From assembly GCA_020631735.1 (NCBI GenBank), contig CM036179.1, positions 25,783,063-25,847,062 of the forward strand: a stretch of DNA of 64,000 nt, read 5' to 3'. Position 1 is the first letter of the stretch; the number at the start of each line of letters is the position of its first letter. The notes beneath the pieces were generated by a model. That model saw only the letters and a list, made by a program, of their open reading frames with translations, was not told the origin of the DNA and searched no databases. The position numbers and the translations under genes are program-made. Of this stretch, positions 47,346 to 58,164 are shown piece by piece. The DNA comes from Saccharum officinarum. Lineage: Eukaryota > Streptophyta > Magnoliopsida > Poales > Poaceae.

Positions 47346-49334
47346 TTTCAGCTTTGCATGGCTACGAAAATTGTCGCCTCTTTATTTATTTATAATAATA
47401 AAGTAGTCTGTCAGCATACATGTATCTCGTTTGTTGATGTGGATAAATTGCCTCTGATTTTTTTATCGACATATTAATGTTCTATCAATTTTTTATTAAT
47501 AGATTAATTAACCGAGACGTGATGGGTACTACAGATATTATATTTTATTAATACATTACCAAGCGAATGTGATAAGTAAGATTCATCGAATATTTTATAT
47601 TAATTATAACTGTAAAGGTTTGTAAAATAATATATTAATAACACATATATTTTGTATTTATTAATACATGTATTCTGTTAACTAATTGTGAACATGGTAA
47701 TACACATGTTGTGAACCATGTGACGTGATTAATATGACGCATCTGGTATTTTACTAACTAACCAACTATAGTTAGTTCTCAGGTACGACCAATCAAGAGT
47801 GTCTCCAATTGGTTAACTTTTTTCTGTCCTAAAAAATTATTTTTAATTTGTACGGTATAGGTGGGTAATTTTCTAGAAAACAAAAACAAATCCAATGGTT
47901 ACGGATGGTTGGAGTTATTGATTTGATGGCTCGATGTTTCTAATTAATGTAGAAATTTATAGTATTTATCTTTTTTCTAACACATCTGGTAAGAATTAAC
48001 GTGAAGTCTCCATTGGGACCTCTAATTAGTAATAGTAAGATAAGATAATATTTCAGGTTAGGGTTCTCCCCCGTCGACTTATCAAAAAAAAAAAATCACA
48101 ACAATACTAACATGCGAGTGTGCATCATGCGTGACCCCCTCATTCCGTAAAACTGCTTGCCCAAAACGTGAAACTTACACCCGTGTAAAATCTACTTATG
48201 GCCTTGCTCCTACATTGAATGAGCTCGCGTATATGTAGCATTATTTCTCTTAATTCTCATCCTCATTTCATATAATAGAGTTAATCTATAGGTATAATTT
48301 AATTGTTGCCCAAACAAATTAACACAAATGAGGTGGGACTTTCTACCCACGTGGGCCACTTGTGCTAAAATTAGAGTATTAAAGGGACAGGGTATTACGG
48401 CGTCAGCATCATCACCGGTCCGGTTTGACGACATGGAGACTTTTATTTGCAGACGACGACATCAAGGCGGAGATGGTGTCGCCGTCATGGAATAATTTTC
48501 TCTGGTCTCTTCTCCATTTTATTGTGGTTAGATTTGGTCACGATGAAGGAGTAGGGAGAATAAGTTTCAAATCAGTATTCCTCATTCTTCGGTGGCAGAA
48601 AGAAGAAGGAGGAGGATACCAGAAAGAAGAAGTTTCTCAACTCCACCTATATGAATGTCGCCCATCGTTCATTGGGCATCTGTTCTCAGACCTTTTTACC
48701 GAGTGTTTGCATGTACGGTCATCCATACTGCAAAGTGTCATACAGGTTTGGTTTTGAGATCTGGAGTTATTCACGGTGTGGGTACAATCTAGATGAAAAT
48801 TAGTTTCTAAATATTTGTGTAATCCAGAGTACTTATAGTGTATTGATGTACCCAGCTATTATATAATATAATTCTTATTTCATCGAAAAAAGTCACAAAA
48901 AAGGGAGAGGGATCACTATGCGCATGCATCCTCACGCTGCTCTCATGTTCTATGGACTTCATTTCATTCCCGACGCATGATAGTATAAATCGGTTTCTTC
49001 CTTTTTATTTACACAAGTGGATTTCTCTATTTCTTTGAAGAATAGAAGATATATTATTTCAATTGATTTCTCGCCAACTCTCTTCTTTTCAACTAAACTA
49101 GCTAGGTGGCCCATGCGCGAACACGGAGTATTGTTTTCTTGACCAAAGGTAGATTACACGGTCAGGAGTTGCAAATTGCAAGTGAGAAGAAAAATTGTAG
49201 ACTTGACTAAATGTCATTTTAACATACATTAGGTATTTCCTCATTTTGGTAAGCAATTCTATTAATGTTTTTGTCCTTCTGTATTATATGTCAAATTTTT
49301 TGTATTCCTCATTTTGGGAAGCATTTTGAAAAGA
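47346..49334. other. Intergenic, no supported gene
   Basis: The 110-codon frame at 48425-48757 (starting MTTWRLLFADD from a non-ATG codon or nearby ATG) has no recognisable domain, no conserved splice partner and lies in repeat-rich DNA. The rest is AT-rich. Confidence 0.45.
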
Positions 49335-49471
49335 CCTTGATGTCGCCTAAAAGGAGGGGTGAATGAGCCTAGAAAAATCATCAACACAAATTCAACATAG
49401 CAAGTCAGCAACTCTCGGTAGTACCGACTTTAATCGGTACTACCGACATCTGTCGGTAGTACGATGCTAAG
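49335..49471 (-). mobile_element. Fragment of another LTR with its own palindromic motif array
   Basis: TTGATGTCGCCTAAAAGGAG-GGGTGAATGAGCC resembles, on the minus strand, the GGCTATTCACCCCCC terminal block of Copia LTRs. Next to it, CGGTAGTACCGA and CGGTACTACCGA alternate in both orientations (49414-49464). The TRIM-like LTR interrupts it at 49472. Confidence 0.55.
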
Positions 49472-49729
49472 TGTGACATCCAGCTTAGTTTGGAATTTGT
49501 CCCACAGTAGCCCATGTGCATGTTAATATGATGTTGTGGGGTGTTTAGTCCCACCTTGATTATTTAGAGTGGGTTAGACCAACATATAAGGCTTCTAGAG
49601 TCCATCCCACCATCCCCGGGTTAATTCTTTTACGCGAAGCGAGGACGAAAGCATAAGTAGGATGGTGATAGGTATGGTTTGCTTAGCGTGTAGAGTGGAT
49701 CTGATCCGTTTGGACTCAGAGGCGTTACA
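49472..49729 (+). mobile_element. TRIM-like LTR (258 bp), possible Cassandra relative
   Basis: It begins TGTGACATCCAGC and ends GGCGTTACA, with a TATAAGG box near 49585. A Met-tRNA primer site follows after one base. The stretch around 49640-49671 (GCGAGGACGAAAGC, TAGGATGGTGATA) resembles the 3' half of plant 5S rRNA genes, including the AGGATGGGTGAC C-box. That is the hallmark of Cassandra elements, but the match is partial. The 3' LTR is not found before the gap; an AGGGGG purine run near 49936-49943 could be the polypurine tract. Confidence 0.6.
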
Positions 49730-49730
49730 A

Positions 49731-49744
49731 TGGTATCAGAGACG
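49731..49744 (+). promoter_or_regulatory. Met-tRNA primer binding site of the TRIM-like element
   Basis: TGGTATCAGAGACG, one base after the LTR end, is the canonical plant initiator-Met-tRNA complement. Confidence 0.8.
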
Positions 49745-50173
49745 ACCTTCGCGGCTAGAAGCACGTGCTGGTCAAGTGCGCGGACATGGGTTCATTGCGC
49801 GTGTAGACCCTATGGGGTGCACGGCATGGCACATGTGCCGGCACTGGACGCACGGTCGCGTGTCCTAAGAGGGAACGTTCCTGTTTATCGTTTGCTCGGT
49901 TGAGGGTGTGTTGGGTCAACGAGGATTCGGTTCCTTTGAGGGGGTGTATGTGAACTAACTTCTAACCCTTTGTGCAACGATGAAAAAATGTTACAATAGG
50001 CCCAATTTGGTTGCAAAAGTAAAGTTGCAAGCAAATCACGTTCGTTGACAATGGTTGCAAAAAGTCACGTTGCAATAAGGTATTGCAACCGTGGCTAGTT
50101 TGGCGTTGCAAGTGTTGGGGTTTCTTGCAACCATAGTTGTTCATTGCCAAGCATGGCAATAGGACGTTGTCGC
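49745..50173. other. TRIM internal region, then GTTGCAA-rich repeat up to the gap
   Basis: Bases 49745-49945 are GC-rich non-coding internal sequence. From about 49955 another repeat follows with GTTGCAA/TTGCAACC at irregular short spacing (for example 50020, 50057, 50082, 50105, 50124). It ends at the gap, so its nature cannot be judged. Confidence 0.45.
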
Positions 50174-50273
50174 NNNNNNNNNNNNNNNNNNNNNNNNNNN
50201 NNNNNNNNNNNNNNNNNNNNNNNNNNNNNNNNNNNNNNNNNNNNNNNNNNNNNNNNNNNNNNNNNNNNNNNNN
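50174..50273. other. Assembly gap of exactly 100 N
   Basis: A run of 100 N separates the GTTGCAA repeat from a Gypsy LTR that lacks only its first ~93 bp. The length is a placeholder. Confidence 0.95.
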
Positions 50274-51254
50274 TCCGGCTCCGACTCGTACGAGGCCCGC
50301 TCGACGGGCGCCTCGACCGCGCCCCGGCTTCGACTCGTACGAGGCCGCTCGACGGGCGCCTCGACGCGCGCCCCATCCCGTGCCGCAAGGTACTTCGACA
50401 GCGCTCGGCGGAGGCTCGACCACCCGCTGGGGAGAATCCGACTCGCGTGAGCCCGGACCGAGCACCTCGACAACCTTTTCTTTGCCTACCCCAGGACAAA
50501 AGCCATAGAATTCAATGCGGTTACCTACTAACCTACCGGCATGGCTGGGCCAGGATCGACGTGGGAACAATACCCGTGTCAGGTCTCACTGTTTTACCGC
50601 CCATCCCGTGATGGGAGGTGAAACCCGTCACTATACCCACCTACGCGCACTGTTCACCATCAATCACCCTCGAGGGAGGATAAGACAAGGCCCGTTCTCC
50701 GCGATATCGGGGATTCGGCCTTATCCATTCGGCCTCGACCCGGCCTCGACCAGCCCCGACGCTCGACTTAGTTCAAAGGACGGTATGGCATGGCGCTCTG
50801 GGTCATTTCGCCATCTTGTTCCCAACGTCAGGGTGTCCAGGGATGGCCGACCATTCCCAAGGCACGTCGCTACAGTCAACTCAACAGGAATCACAAAGCA
50901 TCACTCAAGGCTCCCGTCGTCTTGGCCTCCTCACCCTATAAAAGGGCAGGCCAGGGTTCAACGGAGGGGGGAAAAAGACGGAACGAAAAAACAAACAGAA
51001 GATCGACATCTCAAGCAACCGCTTTTTCCTCTTTTCTCTTTGAGACTTGGGCTCGACACCCTCTCTCGCATGCTTGTAACCCTACACGAGCACCTCGGTG
51101 CAAGGAAATACAAACATCTCCCCTGCTGGACGTAGAGCCTTCTTTTGCCCGAACCAGGATAAACCCCGTGTGTTCTCCTTGCATCACCATCCAGGAAAGA
51201 GACACGCAGCATTTACTCGTTGGTTTAGGACCCCCTCGGGTCCGAACACCGACA
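50274..51254 (+). repeat. Gypsy 5' LTR, partial, rich in one-base deletions
   Basis: It matches 25558-26567 in reverse complement and ends CCGAACACCGACA before the primer site. Against that copy it lacks single bases at many homopolymers (GGGGG to GGGG in the ACACGGGG and CAGGGG runs, AAAAAGG to AAAAAG) but has very few substitutions. Confidence 0.92.
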
Positions 51255-51256
51255 GT

Positions 51257-51274
51257 TGGCGCGCCAGGTAGGGG
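51257..51274 (+). promoter_or_regulatory. Gypsy primer binding site
   Basis: TGGCGCGCCAGGTAGGGG is identical to the site at 25538-25555 and lies two bases after the LTR. Confidence 0.75.
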
Positions 51275-51315
51275 ATCGCTGCGTGAAAACGTCGCTTTCT
51301 CGCCTTTCTTCCTGG

Positions 51316-53500
51316 ATGGCTAACCCCGAACGCCCTATCCGTCGGCACGGTGATCTGGTTCGGGAGTTTGGAGTTCATGTCGCTCGGCTCTGGCTACGAC
51401 ATGGTCCTACTTTCGCCCAGGCACCCAACCGACGAGGACTACGAGCTCTCCAGCCCGGGGGAGCAATCCACCGGCACCGTCGCTCCAGGCAGGCGCGGGC
51501 CGCCCGACGACGACGAGCCCGGTACAGCAACCGTCTTCACCCCGCGGAGGGCGATGGGGTCCCCGGTCCGGCACCCCAGCCAGGCGCCAGCCTAGATCTC
51601 CTTTCGGAAGGTTTGGGAAGGACGAGCTTGGCTGAGGGTGACATGCCGACGGAAAATCCCGCCGCTCTCCCGTCCGGTGAGACACCACTGTCCAGAGCAT
51701 CCATTTCAGCACGGGCAGCGACATCTTCATCACCATTCCCGTTTGGGCTAGACTCGGTTGCCCAGGTGTACGCATCCTCCGTGAACACTCGCATGAGTGC
51801 TTATGAGGAACTCCCCGGGCACCATCTATGCTCCACTCTGGGCCTCGTTGCATCCACACCGGCTTCTGATTATCAGGACTCTACGGAGACACCGAAAACA
51901 GAGCCCGTGTGACTGCTTCTCTACGTCACCGCCTCAGTGACAATTGGCAACGGCCACACGTTCCCCCGTCATATTACTACTTTGGCGCTCCTGACTCCGA
52001 CTCGGCTGACGACACCTATGATCCGACCCGTGAGTGCTTCAACATCGACGTTGAAAAGCACTTCGGAATCAGAGGACGAAGAGCCAGTCGAAGGAAGGCA
52101 CACGCCACCTCATGTCGAGCCTCCTGCCGAACGAGACGAGCCTCAGTTCCTTGCGGATCAAGGAGCGCAGCTCGAACAGATTCGCGAGTTGCAGGACAGG
52201 CTTGACGAGGAACGGGAAAACCTGGATCTACTCCAACAAACCCTCGAGCGTGAGCGTGCGGAACACGCACTTGGCGGGAGAGCTCACGAGAGAGCTCGCG
52301 ACGTCAATCGTCGCATCGACGAGGACGGGTGGTCGACCCCCCGGTTTTCGCCCGAGCCAGCCAGAACGTCGTCGCCGCCACCATGCTCCTCCGCAACATG
52401 CCCGAGCCATCAAACCCCGACGCCCGTCGGGCTCGAGATGAAATCCGAGAACTCCTCGAGACCGCCGCCATGAGCAGGCCGAGAGCTCTGCCTCGAGGCG
52501 ACGCGAGGCAGCCTCGGAGCGGATCCTCGAGCCTTCCCGACAGGAGAGAGAAGCCTCGGTTCACCCCGAGCCTGCCCGGCGAAACCGGGTAGCACCGGCC
52601 CCTGAGCCCACCGGCAACGACCGCGAGCCTCGAGACACCCGTGGCAACATCGTCGAGCGCCGCACGCGCAAGCACGGTGACGGTGTGGCTCGAGGCTACC
52701 ACGTCCACAGGGGCGGACGCTACGACAGCTCAGAAGATCGTAGCCCTTCACCCGAGCCCCCAGGTCCTCGGGTCTTCATTAAGGCAATCCGTGAGACGGT
52801 GCCCCCGGCTCGGTTCCGCCCCCCACGACTCTCACCAAGTACAACGGCGAAACCAAACCCGAACTTTGGCTCGCCGATTTCCGCTTGGCGTGTCAGTTGG
52901 GCGGGGCCACCGACGACCGGTCATCATTCGACAACTCCCCTGTTCCTCTCCGACACCGCCCGAGCCTGGCTCGAGGATCTCCCACCTCGGCAGATCCATG
53001 ACTGGGACGATCTCGTGAGGGTGTTCGAGGGAAATTTCAAGGGGACCTACATGCGCCCGGCAACTCGTGGGACCTCCGGAGCTGCAAGCAGAAACCAGAT
53101 GAATCCCTCCGGGACTACCTCCGACGCTTCTCCGGCAGCGTACCGAGCTCCCCAACATCACCGACTCCGACGTAATTACGGCCTTCCTCTCCGGCACCAC
53201 CTGTAAGGAGTTGGTCCGAGAATTGGGCCGTAACACCCCACTCACTGCCAACGGATTGATGGACATCGTCACCAACTTCGCCACCGGCGAGGAGGCGGTT
53301 GGTGCAATCTTTGGCGGCGACTCAGAAAGGGGGGAGCAGAAGGTCGATATCCCACGAGTTCCACCCGAGGCCCCAAGAGAAACAACCGCAAGAAGAAAAA
53401 AGGCCAGCAGGGCAAGCTCGAGGCCCCGGCCGACGAGCTCGTCGCTGCTACCGAGCACAAGAAACCTCGAGGCCCCCGGCGGGGCGTCTTCGACAAAATG
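51316..53500 (+). pseudogene. Gypsy gag, heavily frameshifted copy
   Basis: The ATG at 51316 begins MANPERPIR. The frame breaks soon after and again about every 150-500 bp. The conserved gag segments (LEQIRELQDRLDEERENLDL, AWLEDLPPRQIHDWDDL, VRELGRNTPLTANGLMD) are spread over three frames. The equivalent stretch on the minus strand at 23290-25496 is open over most of its length, so most breaks are private to this copy. Confidence 0.85.
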
Positions 53501-55786
53501 CTCAAAGAGCCGTGTCCCTACCACAAGGGACTCACTAACCATAACCTCGAGGATTGTCACATGCTGCGCAGGTACTTCAGGGGTGCCGGTGCCAAGAAGG
53601 ACGAGAAGGAGGACCCTAAGGGTGACGACAAGGACGGGGAATTTCCCGAGATCCACGACTGCTTCATGATCTACGGAGGGCCCTCGACTGCCTCTCTGCG
53701 CGCCAGCGCAAGCGAGAACGGCGTGAGGTCTTCTCCGTACAATCGGCAGTACCCCGCTTCCTTGATTGGTCCGCGGTGGCCATCACTTTCGACCGTGACG
53801 ACCACCGAACTACGTCCCCAACCCGGGGGTCTATCCGCTCGTTGTTGACCCCATCATCGCCAACACACGCCTCACCAAGGTGCTCATGGACGGCGGAAGC
53901 AGCCTCAACATCATCTACTCCCAGACCCTCGACCTTCTGGGGTCGAGAGAGCGCGCCTCCAACCTAGCGTCGGGGGCTTTCCACGGAGTCGTGCCAGGGA
54001 AACGGGCGGAACCCCTCGGCCGGGTCGATCTGCCTGTTTGTTTTGGCACACCGGCCAACTTCAGAAAGGAGACTCTCACTTTCGAAGTGGTCGGATTCCG
54101 TGGAACGTACCACGCTATCCTAGGGCGCCCATGCTACGCCAGGTTCATGGCAATCCCGAACTACACCTACCTCAAGCTCAAAATGCTAGGCCCAAACGGT
54201 GTCATCACTATAGGGCCCTCGTATGAACATGCCCGACGAGTGCGACGTCGAGTGCGTCGAGCACGGCGAGGCTGTTTTGGGGTCGGCGATCTTGGCTGCA
54301 GACCTCGACGGTCTCGCCAATACGATTCCCGACCCAAAACGCCATGCCGGCTCCTTCGAGCCCGCCGAAGATGTCAAACTCGTACCCCTCGACCCCGCTG
54401 ATCCCAAGGGAAAGGCACTGAGCATCAGTGCCACCCTCGATCCTAAATAGGAAGCAGTGCTCGTCGACTTTCTCCGCGCAAACGTCGACATCTTTGCGTG
54501 GAGTCCCTCGGATATGCCAGGCATACCCAGGGAAGTCGCCGAGCACGCCTTGGAGATCCGGGCCGGATCCAAACCGGTGAAGCAACGCCTGCGTCGCTTC
54601 GATGAGGAGAAGCGCAGGGTCATCGGCGAGGAGATACACAAACTGTTGGAGGCCGGGTTCATCAAGGAGGTTCATCATCCCGAGTGGCTAGCTAATCCTG
54701 TATTAGTTAGGAAAAAGAATGGGAAATGGAGGATGTGCGTAGACTATACGGTTTAAATAAAGCATGTCCGAAAGTTCCCTTTCCTTTGCCACGCATTGAC
54801 CAAATCGTTGATTCCACTGCGGGATGCGAAACTCTCTCATTCTTAGATGCATACTCCGGCTACCACCAAATCAAAATGAAGGAGTCCGACCAGCTCGCGA
54901 CTTCATTCATCACCCCATTCGGCATGTATTGCTACGTTACGATGCCCTTCGGTCTCCGGAATGCGGGGGCAACGTACCAGTGATGCATGCAACATGTTTT
55001 CAGGAAGCACATTGGGTCGACCGTCGAAGCTTACGTCGACGACATCGTGGTCAAAACCCAACAAGCCAACGATCTGGTCAGCGACCTCGACGTTGCATTC
55101 AAGTGCCTCAGGGCAAAAAACATCAGACTCAATCCAGAGAAATGTGTCTTCGGCGTCCCACGAGGTATGCTTTTAGGGTTTATCGTATCTAAACGCGGCA
55201 TCGAGGCCAACCCTGAAAAAATCTCTGCGATAACCAAGATGGGCCCCATCCGAGATCTAAAAGGCGTACAGAGGGTCACAGGTTGCTTGACGGCACTCAG
55301 CCGTTTCATTTCGCGCCTCGGCGAAAAAGCACTCCCTCTGTACCGTCTCTTGAAGAAATCGGACCATTTTTCCTGGAACCTTGAGGCTGAGGAGGCTCTC
55401 ACGAAACTCAAAGCCACCCTCTCTAACTCACCGATCCTCGTCCTCCAACCCCGGGGGAACCACTCCTACTCTATGTCGCCGCGACATCACAAGTAGTCAG
55501 TGCTGCCCTGGTTGTCGAGCGGGCCGAGGAGGCACGTACCTTGCTCGTCCAGAGGCCGGTCTATTTCGTTAGCGAGGTGCTCTCAGAAACAAAGTGTCGA
55601 TACCCACAGATCCAGAAACTGCTATATGCTGTCATCTTGACGCGGCGCAAGCTCCGACACTACTTCGAGGGTCACCCGATTACTGTGGTTTCTTCTTTCC
55701 CCTTAGGAGAGATAGCCCAGAACCGGGAAGCCTCGGGTAGGGTTGCCAAATGGGCGGTCGAACTCATGGGCGAGGCATTGTCCTAT
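53501..55786 (+). pseudogene. Gypsy pol: protease, RT, partial RNase H
   Basis: It contains CPYHKGLTNHNLEDC, the protease core MDGGSSLN near 53884-53907, ILGRPCYARF, reverse transcriptase with YVDD at 55032-55043, and the RNase H start. One-base losses lie near 53810, 53940, 54235, 54750 (TATACCGG reads TATACGG) and 55445. The in-frame TGA at 54981-54983, after ATYQ, is the same as in the minus-strand copy. Copia interrupts it at 55787. Confidence 0.88.
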
Positions 55787-56564
55787 TGAAAGTCCCTAGT
55801 TTGGTTTTGGCTAATTGATGAAACCTAGGACTAACCTTTGTATCTAAGTGGATGATTTAGATAAAGGTGGTCATTGCATATGAGACATGACATTGACTCA
55901 TATGACCAAGATGGTGAAGACCAAGATGAGGCTTGGCTCGATGGACCGGTTGTGAAGGTGAAGGGCAAGTCGAGGCTTCGAAGCGAAGGACCATGCGATG
56001 GTGAAGCTTGAGCAAGACTTAGCGCCGACGGACCGATGCAACGGTGAAGAGCAAGTGAAGTCAAGGTCGATGGATCGAGACGGTCATGTGATGATATGAA
56101 GTGGATCATATCATTTGGAGAAACAAAATGGGCTCAAGGCAAAGGTATAACCATAGGGCCATTTTGTTTTACACTCAAGACACCATAGAGGGTGTGAGTG
56201 GTTTAGGATCGATAGCCGAACTATTAAGAGGGGAAGTCTTATCGGTTATTCGATGCACGGGTGCCACTAGGTGAATTCATGAAGTGCATTGCATGTAGGG
56301 CCTAGTGAGCTAATTGGAAAACCTTTGAAAATGATTGAGAAAAAGCTAACACACAAGCACATGGAGATGTACACTTGATGGTGTTGGCACATTTGCAAAG
56401 GTGGCGTTGGTCGCGCTGTGGTTTGCGGGTAGAGAGGGGTTTGGGTTCCTCTCTCCCTCCCGCCGAGCGTGTGAGCGCGGGATTCAGGCGATTTCGGGGA
56501 AATGAAATGCCTATTTTCCACTACGCCGAAAGTCGGAAAAGAAACGGAGGCGAACGGGGTCACT

Positions 56565-57125
56565 GAGGTGACCGGACGCTGCACCGGACGCGGTCACGGT
56601 GTGACCGGACGCGTCCGGTCAGTACAGCGCGGTATCGGGCGCGCGGGCTAGGGTTTGCAACCGGCGCGTCCGGTCACTCGCGGGACCGGCGCGTCCGGTC
56701 AAGTGCCCAGAAGGAACTGCGGTTCGCAAGGACGATCGAACGCGGGGCGCGTCCGGTCACACGCGATCGGACGCGTCGGTCGTCGAGGGAGCTTACTGGA
56801 CTCGACCGGACGCTGGCACTGTCGCGTCCGGTCGTTGCGAGGAGCGCGTCCGGTCGTTGTTTCGCGGGCGCGGGTGCTGTGCGGATCGGCACGTCCGGTC
56901 GTTGCGAGGAGCGCGTCCGGTCGTTGCTTCGCGCGCACGGTGCTGTGCGACCGGCGCGTCCGGTCGGTTGAGCAGCGCGTTCGGTCATAGCGTTTGACCG
57001 TTGGCGCGCAGTGACCGTTGGAGGTTCTAACGGTCGCATTCGAAATTTGAGGGACACGTGGACGTCGCAGGGCGACCGGACGCGGTTGAGCGCGTCCGGT
57101 CAGTTTCGACCGGCGCGTCCGGTCG
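56565..57125 (+). repeat. GACCGGACGC / GCGTCCGGTC motif array in LTR
   Basis: About twenty motif copies in both orientations over 560 bp, ending some 50 bp before the TATA box. The perfect 20 bp palindrome is at 56602-56621. Confidence 0.88.
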
Positions 57126-57177
57126 TCCCGAAAAAACGGTCAGTGGAGTGGCAACGGCTCTATTTGTTTGGGGTGCT

Positions 57178-57185
57178 TATAAATA
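57178..57185 (+). promoter_or_regulatory. Copia LTR TATA box
   Basis: TATAAATA followed by CTCGTTGGCC lies at the same place in all three LTR copies. Transcription would begin about 25-30 bp downstream. Confidence 0.65.
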
Positions 57186-58106
57186 CTCGTTGGCCGGCCC
57201 TTGGGGAGGTCTCTTGGCATTTCTAACACTCTTGTGCATCCTTTGAGCTAGAGCTACTCCTCCCACTCATCTCTCTTGCTTGATTGCAAATCAAAAGTGA
57301 GATTGAGTGATCCCAAAGTGCATTGCATAGCTTGAGGGCATCTAGTGGCACTTGTGGGTGGTTTAGCCGGTGGATTTCTTGTTACTCTTGGAGAGTACCG
57401 CTCCTAGCCGGCTTGGAGATTGTTGGAGGCGTTGGCAAGAGAAGGTGATTGTTTTTGGCCACCTCCGGTTGTTTGTAAGAGGTTCTTGTGCTTTCCTCGG
57501 CGGGACGCCAAAAGCAACTCTATTGGATTGCGCGTGTCATTGAGTTACCTCACTTGAGAGTGGTGTCTTGCGGTGCCTTGCGGGGCGTGCCTTGAGGGGC
57601 AAGTGACTTGAGGGTCACACCGAGGAACCATCTAAGTGTTGGTCGACACAACCGGTGACGTAGCTTGTCGGTGCACAAGTGAACACCGGGTGAACAAAAA
57701 TATTGTGTCTCTTGTCTCCCGGTGATTGGTCTACATATTGTGTTGTTGTCAATATTAATTGATTGTATATCATCTTGGTGATTGGCAACATCTTCACTCC
57801 ACCGTCGGTATAAGATTCACAATCCTCTCTCTCGCATTTACTTTTACTAGATTATCTTGTGTAGCTCTAGTGGTAGCCTTTCTAGTAGTTGTTAGCTTGC
57901 TCACTAGTGTAAGTTAGTGACTTAGCACTTGTGTGAACTAGAGATCATAATCTACTAGACTTGTGGATAGGAGGCTTGCATCACAACCTTTGGCTAAGCA
58001 AAACTCGCTTTACGCCGTTTGTTATTCTAACAAGTTTGCTTAGTGGTGCTTGTAGAATTTTTTATAGGCTATTCACCCCCCCTCTAGCCATCTAGGACCT
58101 TACAAG

Positions 58107-58119
58107 TGGTATCGGAGCC
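58107..58119 (+). promoter_or_regulatory. Copia primer binding site (initiator Met-tRNA)
   Basis: TGGTATCGGAGCC lies two bases after the LTR end and is identical to the other copy. Confidence 0.87.
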
Positions 58120-58164
58120 GTGGTCACCGTTTTAATCAAGGCTTAACATCCTTCGGTGTGAAAA

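Larger units (their letters stand above)
55787..58104 (+). repeat. Copia 5' LTR (2,318 bp)
   Basis: It begins TGAAAGTCCCTAGTTTGG and ends CTAGGACCTTACA. It nearly equals 18687-21006 in reverse complement, with a difference of two bases in length. The first LTR base sits directly after the Gypsy reading ...GEALSY. Confidence 0.93.

Noticed and set aside
48425..48757. 110-codon ORF as a gene
   Set aside because: No recognisable domain, no supporting splice structure and repeat-rich surroundings.
49640..49671. A 5S rRNA gene
   Set aside because: Only a partial match to the 3' half, inside an LTR next to a primer site; not a full 120 bp gene.
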